Source: Rhodoplanes tepidamans (GTDB lineage: Bacteria > Pseudomonadota > Alphaproteobacteria > Rhizobiales > Xanthobacteraceae). Taken from it: 64,000 nt of DNA. The first letter of the stretch is position 1, and each line of letters begins with the position of its first letter. The stretch lies in the NCBI RefSeq assembly GCF_030813915.1, contig NZ_JAUSUJ010000001.1, forward strand, positions 124,001 through 188,000, in the 5' to 3' direction. The translations under genes were made by a program, and so were the position numbers. Below the pieces are notes generated by a model. That model had not been told where the DNA came from, did not search any database, and saw only the letters and a program-made list of their open reading frames with translations. Below, in pieces: positions 29,423-36,873 of this stretch.

Positions 29423-30349
29423 TTAAAGTCCTGCCGCGGCTATGAAGTCGTCGGTAACGCCCTCAAGTCCGCTAACTACGCCTTGATGGCTTTGGTTTTC
29501 GTATCCACCCAATACAACCGGGATTCCGTAGATGGGGGCGTCGGCGAACAAAGTGTCATTCCGCTTTATGTAATGCTTGAATACCGGCATGGTTGAGGCT
29601 CTTTTCAGTCGCGCCATAAACGCTCTCTGGGCGGATATTGGCTGATTACCGTACTCCTGGATCATCGTGAATACAACACCTATTGCTTTTGGGTCGATTT
29701 TTTCAACCCTTTCACCTTGATCGAGTTCGGCGTAGTCATTGTAGTCTTTTGTTAGTTTTTCAACGTTTCTCATTAAATAATCGATTCCAAGTGTTGATAG
29801 CTGGTCTGGGCGAGTGGGTACTAAAATGAAGTTGCTTGCGATGATTGCTGTCTTCGTTACAATGTTAAAATTTGGAGGGCAGTCAATTAATATCACATCG
29901 TAGCCATCAAATTCATCCTCCTGAAGTCCGACTGCTAGGCGGCGATGAACATTAATGAAGTTTAGTTTGGCTTGTGCAAGGCTTGCGCCGCCGAGTTTAA
30001 CCGCAAGATCAAGGTCGACATTAATTAATCCAAGATGCGAGCATATTATATCGAGTTTGCCTTTTCCGGTCAGGCGCTGATTGATGCGTTCCGGCGTGTG
30101 GATAAGTTTTGCTAGTTCGATTGGCTTCCCTCTTTCGTAGGCATCGAACCATGCTTTTATTGATCCTTTGTCGATGAAGTGAGTGGCCCACTCTTCCGGC
30201 TGTATAAACGAGAATGTAAGGCTTGCTTGTGCATCGAGATCAATAAGCAGAACATTCTTACCTCGCCAAGCGAGTTCTGCGCCTAGATTTGCGGTAAGAG
30301 ATGTTTTTCCAACTCCGCCTTTGTAGTTTATAACTGCAACAATTTTCAT
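29423..30349 (-). CDS. ParA family ATPase, low GC
   Basis: Deviant Walker-A ATPase of the ParA/MinD/Soj type, 308 aa. The start MKIVAVINYKGGVGKTSL contains the signature Lys10 and KGGVGKT; LLIDLDAQASLTF is the A' motif and VILIDCPPNFN the Walker B/switch II. GGAGCACCACA precedes the ATG at 30349. No ParB gene or parS-like site is seen; the only partner is the 138-aa gene. Either a plasmid or island partition remnant, or part of an accessory system that positions a cargo. Its AT-rich codons differ clearly from its neighbours. Confidence 0.9.
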   Translation of the reverse strand: MKIVAVINYKGGVGKTSLTANLGAELAWRGKNVLLIDLDAQASLTFSFIQPEEWATHFIDKGSIKAWFDAYERGKPIELAKLIHTPERINQRLTGKGKLDIICSHLGLINVDLDLAVKLGGASLAQAKLNFINVHRRLAVGLQEDEFDGYDVILIDCPPNFNIVTKTAIIASNFILVPTRPDQLSTLGIDYLMRNVEKLTKDYNDYAELDQGERVEKIDPKAIGVVFTMIQEYGNQPISAQRAFMARLKRASTMPVFKHYIKRNDTLFADAPIYGIPVVLGGYENQSHQGVVSGLEGVTDDFIAAAGL

Positions 30350-30431
30350 TGTGGTGCTCCTTCTAATGTGTGTCTCAAGAAAGCGTGGTGGACTCTTTCG
30401 ATTTTCAATTGTAACCGAGACTATTGATCAT

Positions 30432-30534
30432 CTCACGCCTTGTTCGGGAAGCTGTCCACCACCTTCTTCTCGCCGGCCTTGTCGAACTGGATGGTGAGCT
30501 TGTTGCCGTCGACGGCGCGGACGCGGCCGTAGCC
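30432..30534. repeat. Partial duplicate of the uvrD 3' end (direct repeat, left copy)
   Basis: This 103-bp segment matches 31310-31412 at 100 of 103 positions. On the minus strand it encodes the last 33-34 residues of UvrD including the stop (ending VDSFPNKA versus VDSFLNKA). Similarity stops abruptly at both ends. The segment has the look of an attachment-site duplication or of a displaced gene end. Confidence 0.85.
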
Positions 30535-30576
30535 ACCGATGCCGAGACGCTGAACCGACGAAGAGAACCCGTCCGA

Positions 30577-30897
30577 TCACCCCGACGCTTCTTTGCCGAG
30601 CGCTCGCCGCACCGCCTTCGGCTCGGCCTTGATTACCGTGATGAGTGCGCGCGCGGCTCCGGAGGGCTGGCGCGTTCCGAGCTCCCATTTCCGGACTGTT
30701 CCAACTCCTGTGCCGATCAACGCGGCGAACTCGCGTTGCGACAGGCCCAGCATTTGTCGGGCGTCGCGGGCATCGGTGTCGTGGGGCGTGACGTCGTGAA
30801 CCACGGCGCCGGTCGGCTTGCCGGACGCGTGGTCCAGCGCCTCGTGCAGGCTCGCCCGGATGTCGCCTGCGAGACGGCTCGATCGACGAGTCTTCAT
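30577..30897 (-). CDS. HigA/NadS-like antitoxin with HTH domain
   Basis: 106-aa DNA-binding antitoxin. An Arg-rich N-terminus and a helical linker precede an Xre-type helix-turn-helix: DARQMLGLSQREFAALIG, then TVRKWELGTRQPSGAA. Start at ATG 30897 overlaps the toxin stop (ATGA, 30894-30897); an ATG at 30909 would add MEKK. The toxin-first order is that of HigBA. It should bind the toxin and repress the operon. Confidence 0.8.
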   Translation of the reverse strand: MKTRRSSRLAGDIRASLHEALDHASGKPTGAVVHDVTPHDTDARDARQMLGLSQREFAALIGTGVGTVRKWELGTRQPSGAARALITVIKAEPKAVRRALGKEASG

Positions 30898-31241
30898 CTT
30901 CTTTTCCATCGCCTCACCAGCTCGACCGTCAGGGTCGCGAACTCTCTGCGATCCGAGGCGCTCAGATCGGCCTTCTCGTTCTTGGCGTAGATCGCCAGAA
31001 GGAAGATCGGCATCCCGGGATCGTGAAAGAAGTAGACGACCCTGGCACCGCCTCGCTTGCCCGTGCCGTTGCGTCCGATCCGGAGCTTTCGAAGCCCGCC
31101 GGTGCCTGGGACGAGGTCACCGCAGGTCGGGTCGTAGGCGACGAGATCGATGACCGCGTTCTGCTCGGCGGTCGTCAACAGCGCGTCGGCCCGGGATCGG
31201 TACCCGGCGAGCTCGACCACCGAGACAGGCCTTTGGGACAT
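30894..31241 (-). CDS. RelE/HigB-like toxin
   Basis: 115-aa probable ribosome-dependent mRNA interferase of the RelE/ParE fold, from the ATG at 31241 (MSQRPVSVVELAG). Visible are LRKLRIGRNGTGKRGGARVVYFF and LLAIYAKNEKADLSASDRREF, the core beta-sheet and the KxxxLS-type C-terminal helix of HigB/GraT proteins; Lys and Arg there are the usual catalytic or RNA-contact positions. It is followed by an overlapping HTH antitoxin gene. The pair lies entirely between the two copies of the uvrD 3' end. Confidence 0.82.
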   Translation of the reverse strand: MSQRPVSVVELAGYRSRADALLTTAEQNAVIDLVAYDPTCGDLVPGTGGLRKLRIGRNGTGKRGGARVVYFFHDPGMPIFLLAIYAKNEKADLSASDRREFATLTVELVRRWKRR

Positions 31242-31309
31242 GTGCGAGCGTACCCCATTGGGGCTCAATCCGCAACTCGGTTCCGGTGCGACGGGCGCCC
31301 GGCCTCGCC

Positions 31310-31412
31310 CTCACGCCTTGTTCAGAAAGCTGTCCACCACCTTCTTCTCGCCGGCCTTGTCGAACTGGATGGTGAGCTTGTTGCCGTCGACGGCGCGCAC
31401 GCGGCCGTAGCC
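31310..31412. repeat. Direct repeat, right copy (functional uvrD 3' end)
   Basis: The partner of 30432-30534. It is the true end of uvrD. The 775 bp between the copies carry only the toxin-antitoxin pair. Confidence 0.85.
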
Positions 31413-34007
31413 GAATTTCTGGTGGAAGACGCGATCCCCGGTCGCGAAGGCCGAGGGAGCGCCGGTGGAGCGGGCGACCAGCTCGCCTTCGATGGTCACC
31501 GGGGCGCGGCGGGCCGGGGTGCCGTTGGCGGACGGCGCGGCGAAGCCCGGCGTGCTCCGCGCGGTCGACGTCTTGAAGGTGCCGTTGCCGCCGCCGGCCG
31601 GCGGTCGGCGCGAACCGATGTCCCGCATCCGGCCGGTCGGCTCCTCCGGCTCCACCTGCGAATACTCGTGCGGGTCTTCCTCGAAGCCGCCGCGGTTCTT
31701 CTGGGCGCGACGCCAGCCGGGGGTCGTGTAGCTCGAGCCGAAGGCGGCCGTGGTGTCGAAGCGCGAGCCGTAGGCGTTGCCGTAGCCGGCGAAGCCGCCT
31801 TTCGCCTCCAGCACCTCGACGTGCTGCTCGGGCAGCTCGTCGAGGAAGCGCGACGGCAGGCTGGACGACCACGAGCCGTGGATGCGCCGGTTGGAGACGA
31901 ACGAGATTCTCGCGTTTTTTCGCGCGCGGGTGATCCCGACATGCGCCAGCCGCCGTTCCTCCTCCAGGCCGGCGCGGCCGTTCTCGTCGAGCGAGCGCTG
32001 GTGCGGCAGCAGGCCTTCCTCCCAGCCCGGCAGGAAGACGGTGTCGAACTCCAGCCCCTTCGCCGCGTGCAGCGTCATGATCGACACGGCGTCGAGATCC
32101 TCGCCGCGGTCCGTGTCCATCACCAGGGAGACGTGCTCGAGGAAGCCCTGCAGGTTCTCGAAGTCCTCCATGGAGCGCACCAGCTCCTTGAGGTTCTCCA
32201 GGCGCCCGGCGGCGTCGGCGGAGCGGTCCTTCTGCCACATCTCGGTGTAGCCGGACTCGTCCAGCACGATCTCGGCCAGCTCGGTGTGGGGCAGGGTGTC
32301 GCGCTGCGCCCGCCAGCGATCGAAGGCGGCGACGAGGTCGCGCAGCGCCGCGCGCGGCTTCGGCTTCACGGCCTCGCTGGTGCTCATGGCGCGCGCCGCC
32401 TCGAGCAGCGGCACGCCGCGGGCGCGGGCGAGGTCGTGCAGACTCTGCAGCGCGGCGTCGCCGAGCCCGCGCTTCGGCACGTTGACGATGCGCTCGAAGG
32501 CGAGGTCGTCGGCCGGCTGGTTGACGAGGCGGAGATACGCCATCGCGTCGCGGATCTCGGCGCGCTCGTAGAAGCGCGGGCCGCCGATCACCCGGTAGGG
32601 CAGGCCGAGCGTGACGAAGCGGTCCTCGATCTCGCGCATCTGGAACGAGGCGCGCACCAGGATGGCGATCTCGTCGAGCCGGTGGCCGCGGCGCTGGAGC
32701 TGCTCGATCTCCTCGCCGATGGCGCGCGCCTCCTCCTCGGAGTCCCAGGACGACGACACCACCACCTTCTCGCCGGCCTCGCCCTCCGAGCGCAGCGTCT
32801 TGCCGAGCCGCCCCTCGTTGTGGGCGATCAGGTGCGAGGCGGCGCCGAGGATGTGGGCGGTCGAGCGGTAGTTGCGCTCCAGCCGGATCACCTTGGCGCC
32901 GGGGAAGTCGTGGTCGAAGCGCAGGATGTTGTCCACCTCGGCGCCGCGCCAGCCGTAGATCGACTGGTCGTCGTCGCCGACGCAGCAGATGTTCTTCGGG
33001 GGGGCGTGGGGCGGATTCGGCATCGCCGCGGGCACGGCCTCACCTCTCCCCCGTGGGGAGAGGTCGACATTCGCGCGCAGCGCGGATGTCGGGTGAGGGG
33101 GGGAGAGCGTTTGCGAGGGCGAGGCCGGCCCCCCCTCACCCGACGCGCTTTGCGCGTCGACCTCTCCCCGCCGGGGAGAGGTCGAGGTGGCCGCGCTCGG
33201 GCGCTGGGCGAGGAGGCGCAGCCAGAGATACTGCGCCACGTTGGTGTCCTGGTACTCGTCGACCAGGATGTACTTGAAGCGTGCCTGGTACTGGGCCAGC
33301 ACGGCGGGGTGCTCGCGGAACAGCCGGATCGTCTCCAGCAGCAGGTCGCCGAAGTCGGCGGCGTTCAGCGTCTTCAGCCGCGCCTGGTAGGCGGCGTAGA
33401 GGTCGCGGCCGCGGCCGTTGCCGAACACGGCGCCCTCGCCGGCCGGGACCTGGTCCGGCGTCAGGCCGCGGTTCTTCCAGCCGTCGATCTGGGTGGCGAG
33501 CAGCCGGCCGGGCCAGCGCTTCTCGTCGATGTCGGCGGCGGCGATGAGCTGCTTGAGCAGGCGGATCTGGTCGTCGACGTCCAGGATGGTGAAGTCGGGC
33601 TTGAGGTTCACCAGCTCGGCGTGGCGGCGCAGGATCTTGGCCCCGATCGAGTGGAAGGTGCCGAGCCACGGCATGCCCTCCACGGCCTCGCCCACCATGG
33701 CGCCGATGCGGTGCTTCATCTCGCGCGCCGCCTTGTTGGTGAAGGTGACGGCGAGGATCTCGCTCGCCCGGGCGCGGCCGAGGCTGAGGATGTGGGCGAT
33801 GCGGGTGGTCAGCACCCGCGTCTTGCCGGTACCGGCGCCGGCCAGCACCAGCACCGGGCCGTCGAGGGTCTCGACCGCCTCGCGCTGCTCCGGGTTGAGG
33901 CCTTCGAGATAGGCCGCCCGCTGGGCGCCGCGGGCGCGCGCCGCGATGCCGCCCGGGGCGGGCGCCGGGGGCGCGGGCTCGAAGGGTCGCTTGAAGGGGT
34001 CGGACAT
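31311..34007 (-). CDS. uvrD: ATP-dependent DNA helicase UvrD/PcrA
   Basis: SF1 3'-5' helicase of repair and replication-conflict removal, 898 aa from the ATG at 34007 (MSDPFKRPFEP). Motifs: Q-motif LNPEQREAVE, Walker A LAGAGTGKTRVL, Walker B VDEYQDTN, motif III GDDDQSIYGWRGA, motif IV RLERNYRS, motif V TLHAAKGLEFD, motif VI YVGITRAR-like HVGITRARK, and the C-terminal Tudor-like domain with VFHQKFGYGRV. Between motifs II and III there is an extra stretch of about 50 residues (274-324) that translates an intergenic palindromic repeat. The 3' end is duplicated downstream. Confidence 0.95.
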   Translation of the reverse strand: MSDPFKRPFEPAPPAPAPGGIAARARGAQRAAYLEGLNPEQREAVETLDGPVLVLAGAGTGKTRVLTTRIAHILSLGRARASEILAVTFTNKAAREMKHRIGAMVGEAVEGMPWLGTFHSIGAKILRRHAELVNLKPDFTILDVDDQIRLLKQLIAAADIDEKRWPGRLLATQIDGWKNRGLTPDQVPAGEGAVFGNGRGRDLYAAYQARLKTLNAADFGDLLLETIRLFREHPAVLAQYQARFKYILVDEYQDTNVAQYLWLRLLAQRPSAATSTSPRRGEVDAQSASGEGGPASPSQTLSPPHPTSALRANVDLSPRGRGEAVPAAMPNPPHAPPKNICCVGDDDQSIYGWRGAEVDNILRFDHDFPGAKVIRLERNYRSTAHILGAASHLIAHNEGRLGKTLRSEGEAGEKVVVSSSWDSEEEARAIGEEIEQLQRRGHRLDEIAILVRASFQMREIEDRFVTLGLPYRVIGGPRFYERAEIRDAMAYLRLVNQPADDLAFERIVNVPKRGLGDAALQSLHDLARARGVPLLEAARAMSTSEAVKPKPRAALRDLVAAFDRWRAQRDTLPHTELAEIVLDESGYTEMWQKDRSADAAGRLENLKELVRSMEDFENLQGFLEHVSLVMDTDRGEDLDAVSIMTLHAAKGLEFDTVFLPGWEEGLLPHQRSLDENGRAGLEEERRLAHVGITRARKNARISFVSNRRIHGSWSSSLPSRFLDELPEQHVEVLEAKGGFAGYGNAYGSRFDTTAAFGSSYTTPGWRRAQKNRGGFEEDPHEYSQVEPEEPTGRMRDIGSRRPPAGGGNGTFKTSTARSTPGFAAPSANGTPARRAPVTIEGELVARSTGAPSAFATGDRVFHQKFGYGRVRAVDGNKLTIQFDKAGEKKVVDSFLNKA
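33038..33187. repeat. CTCTCCCC-type palindromic repeat inserted in frame in uvrD
   Basis: Within the coding region lies a 150-bp element with CCTCTCCCCCGTGGGGAGAGG at one end, CCTCTCCCCGCCGGGGAGAGG at the other and internal CGACGCGCTTTGCGCGTCG and GTCGGGTGAGGGG segments. The length is a multiple of three and the frame stays open. It matches the intergenic element at 34238-34370. Confidence 0.85.
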
Positions 34008-34237
34008 TCCGGTTCCAGGCTGCCGGCGCCATGGGGGTCCATGCCGCCGGTCGAGGGCGCCGGTCTTTGCGGGCCGGCCGGGCTCCCGGGCCCGCGAGAC
34101 GGGCCCGTATTCACGAATCGTTCGTCCTAAAGATGGCACCCGCGCCGGCGCAAGGGGAGGGGCGCCGCAGGGTGTGGATGGCGGGGCGGCGTATCGCTCC
34201 AGCGATCGGGGCAGGGCGCCTGCGCTCCCTCTTGCGC

Positions 34238-34370
34238 ACCCTCTCCACGTGTGCGGGGAGAGGGTCGGGGTGAGGGGGCGCCTCGTGGATACGGAGGCGC
34301 CCCCTCACCCGGACTTCGCGTCTGCCGGCGCAAAGTCCGACCTCTCCCCACGCGGCGGGGAGAGGTGAGG
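34238..34370. repeat. CTCTCCCC-type palindromic repeat, intergenic copy
   Basis: Outer segments CACCCTCTCC...GGGGAGAGGG and CCTCTCCCC...GGGGAGAGGTG frame GGTGAGGGGGCGCC and GGCGCCCCCTCACC inverted arms. It lies in the gap between uvrD and the thioesterase. The rest of that gap (34008-34237) shows no gene. Confidence 0.75.
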
Positions 34371-34414
34371 ACGGGCGTAACGCGGTGGAACGCTCTTCGG
34401 GTTGTAGCCTGCGC

Positions 34415-34933
34415 CTACACCCGCTCCGCCATGGCGACGCGGCGGCCGGCGGCTTCGGGGCGGGGCAGCATGGCGTGCGAGGCCTTCAGGTCGGCGAGCC
34501 GCGAGGCGATCACCGGCGGGGCGGGGGCGGCGCGCCCGGCGTCCATGTCCACGTGGAGGGCCATCACCTCCATGGTGGCGGCCATGAAGCCCTCGTCGGC
34601 GTGGAACAGCTGCTCGAAATAGTGGAGCCGCTTGGCGTCGAAGTCGAGCAGCTGGAAGGTTGCGCGCACCGCGTCCCCGGCCTTCAGCTCCCGCAGGTAG
34701 CGCACATGGGTCTCGGCCGTGTAATAGGAATGGCGCTTCAGCGCGACGTAGTCGAGCCCGGCGCCGATCAGCGCCAGGACCTCGTCGGCGGCGCGATCGA
34801 ACAGCACGTTGTACCAGGCCATGTTGAGGTGGCCGTTGTAATCGATCCAGTCCGGCTCGACCCGCATCACGGACGAGACGAACGGCGCGAAAAACACCGG
34901 CTTCAGATCGGCATGGTCGAGCATGATGTTCAT
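34415..34933 (-). CDS. Hotdog-fold acyl-CoA thioesterase
   Basis: 172-aa member of the 4-hydroxybenzoyl-CoA thioesterase/YbgC group. The active-site strand-helix EPDWIDYNGHLNMAWYN and downstream YYTAETHVRYLRELKAG and LLDFDAKRLHYFEQLFH are typical, with a last strand EVMALHVDMD. It hydrolyses an acyl-CoA (or carnitine-CoA-like) thioester in the cytosol; substrate unassigned. ATG at 34933 gives MNIMLDHADL; a second ATG nine bases on is possible. It is divergent from the FAD-linked oxidase. Confidence 0.85.
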   Translation of the reverse strand: MNIMLDHADLKPVFFAPFVSSVMRVEPDWIDYNGHLNMAWYNVLFDRAADEVLALIGAGLDYVALKRHSYYTAETHVRYLRELKAGDAVRATFQLLDFDAKRLHYFEQLFHADEGFMAATMEVMALHVDMDAGRAAPAPPVIASRLADLKASHAMLPRPEAAGRRVAMAERV

Positions 34934-35026
34934 GCAACCAGTATGGCAGCGAATCATGACGGAGTCGCGGACTCCGGTTCGCCCGTCGACGCTGCGTCGC
35001 ACACCGGAACAGGCCGCCCCATCGCC

Positions 35027-36472
35027 ATGACCCTGCTCGCCACCCCGGCCGGAGCGCCGCCCGCGCCACGACCGTCCCGTCCCGCCGTCGAGTCCGTGAT
35101 CGCCGCACTGACGCAGGAATTCGGCTCCTTCGTCGTCACCGCCGCCTCGGCGCGCGAGCAGCACGGCAACACCGCGAGCTGGCTCGCCAGCGAGCCGCCG
35201 GACGCCGTGGTGTTTCCGCAGTGCACGGCCGACGTTCAAAAGATCGTGCGCATCTGCGCCGAGGCCGGCGTGCCGATCATCCCGTTCGGCACCGGGACCT
35301 CGCTCGAGGGCCAGGTCAACGCCCCGGTCGGCGGCATCTGCGTCGACACCCGCGACATGAACAAGGTGCTGGCCGTGCACGCCGAGGATCTCGACGTGGT
35401 GGTCGAGCCCGGCGTCACCCGCAAGCAGCTCAACGAGTATCTGCGCGACCAGGGCCTGTTCTTCCCGCTCGATCCGGGCGCCGACGCGGCGCTCGGCGGC
35501 ATGGCGGCGACGCGCTGCTCGGGCACCAATGCGGTGCGCTACGGCACCATGAAGGACGTGACGCTGGCCCTGAAGGTGGTGCTGGCGACCGGCGAGCTCC
35601 TCACCACCGGCACCCGCGCCAAGAAGTCGGCGGCCGGCTACGACCTCACCCGACTGTTCGTCGGCTCGGAGGGCACGCTCGGCATCATCACCGAGCTGAC
35701 CCTCAAGCTGCACGGCATCCCGGAGGCGATCGCCGGCGGCGTCTGCCCGTTCCCCACCGTCGAGGCGGCCTGCAACGCCGTCATCACGACGATCCAGACC
35801 GGCATCCCGGTCGCCCGCATCGAGCTGCTCGACCAGCTCCAGGTGAAGGCCGTGAACGCCTATTCGCGCCTGTCGCTGCCGGAGGTGCCGCTGCTGTTCG
35901 TCGAATTCCACGGCAGCGAGGCGAGCGTCGCCGAGCAGTCGGCGCATTTCGGCGAGATCGCCGCGGAGTTCGGCGGCGGGCCGTTCGACTGGGCGACCCG
36001 GCCGGAGGACCGCACCCGGCTGTGGCAGGCCCGGCACGACGCCTACTGGGCGGCCGGGGCGCTCCGCCGCGGCACGAAATCGGTGGCGAGCGACGTCTGC
36101 GTGCCGATCTCGCGGCTCGCCGAATGCGTGGTCGCCACCCAGGAGGACATCGCCGCCAGCAACCTGGTCGCGCCGATCGTCGGCCATGTCGGCGACGGCA
36201 ACTTCCATCTCGGCCTGCTGGTCGACATGGACGACCACGACGAGGTGAAGCGCGCCAAGGCGCTGCTGGAGCGCCTGGTCGAGCGGGCGCTCGCCATGGG
36301 CGGCACCTGCACGGGCGAGCACGGGGTCGGGCAGGGCAAGATGAAGTATCTGGAGGCCGAGCTCGGCACCCCGGCGCTCGCCGCCATGGCGGCGATCAAG
36401 CAGGCGCTCGATCCGGCCGGCATCATGAACCCGGGCAAGATCATCCCGGCGATTTCCGCTTCGCTTCGCTGA
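35027..36472 (+). CDS. FAD-binding oxidase, GlcD/D-lactate dehydrogenase type
   Basis: 481-aa flavoprotein dehydrogenase for an alpha-hydroxy acid. The FAD_binding_4 domain (about 50-190) contains PFGTGTSLEGQV, VDTRDMNKVL and LFFPLDPGADAALGGMAAT. The C-terminal FAD-oxidase domain carries the metal-binding VGHVGDGNFHLGLL and the EHGVGQGKMKYL motif. It resembles D-lactate dehydrogenase (cytochrome) and the GlcD subunit of glycolate oxidase. No glcE/glcF partners are adjacent, so D-lactate or D-2-hydroxyglutarate is more likely than glycolate. Start at ATG 35027. Confidence 0.9.
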   Translation: MTLLATPAGAPPAPRPSRPAVESVIAALTQEFGSFVVTAASAREQHGNTASWLASEPPDAVVFPQCTADVQKIVRICAEAGVPIIPFGTGTSLEGQVNAPVGGICVDTRDMNKVLAVHAEDLDVVVEPGVTRKQLNEYLRDQGLFFPLDPGADAALGGMAATRCSGTNAVRYGTMKDVTLALKVVLATGELLTTGTRAKKSAAGYDLTRLFVGSEGTLGIITELTLKLHGIPEAIAGGVCPFPTVEAACNAVITTIQTGIPVARIELLDQLQVKAVNAYSRLSLPEVPLLFVEFHGSEASVAEQSAHFGEIAAEFGGGPFDWATRPEDRTRLWQARHDAYWAAGALRRGTKSVASDVCVPISRLAECVVATQEDIAASNLVAPIVGHVGDGNFHLGLLVDMDDHDEVKRAKALLERLVERALAMGGTCTGEHGVGQGKMKYLEAELGTPALAAMAAIKQALDPAGIMNPGKIIPAISASLR

Positions 36473-36873
36473 GCCGGGCTCGCGGCGGGCAGGCAACCGC
36501 GCATCCCGATGGATGACGCCGCTGTGCCGGCTCGGTCGCGAGCCTCGGACGAGGCGCGTCGGGCCACGGGCCCGATGCGTCGCAGATCCGGAAGCCCAGG
36601 GGCTTTCCGGTAAGCGCCTCCTCCTGTCGCCCCGTGTCCGGGTCACGGCGCGACGCGCCGTGACCCGGACACGGGGCCGGGCGCGTCTCCGGCGTCCTCG
36701 CTTGCCGGTAAACCGCCACAAAGACATATAATCGCCGTCGATTCCCGCGAGAGTTCGAGTTCGGGGGCCTCTCGACTCCGTGGCGCTCACAGCTCCGTGG
36801 CGTTCACAGTGCGGCGGCGCGTGCCACGTGCGCAGGATCGGAGGCGTCCCGGACAGCCGTCCGGAGCGCACAG
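36473..36873. other. Gene-free interval with a long perfect hairpin
   Basis: Nothing coding is evident in this 401 bp. A perfect 23-bp inverted repeat with a 3-nt loop spans 36629-36677 (arm begins GCCCCGTGTCCGGGTCACGG). A smaller imperfect palindrome, CCGGAAGCCCAGGGGCTTTCCGG, is at about 36588-36610. There is no T tract, so the hairpin is not a canonical terminator. Confidence 0.6.

Noticed and set aside
30431-31412. The two uvrD-end copies read as a frameshifted or split uvrD gene
   Set aside because: The main uvrD gene is complete to its own stop; the left copy starts abruptly without upstream helicase sequence, so it is a duplicate fragment.
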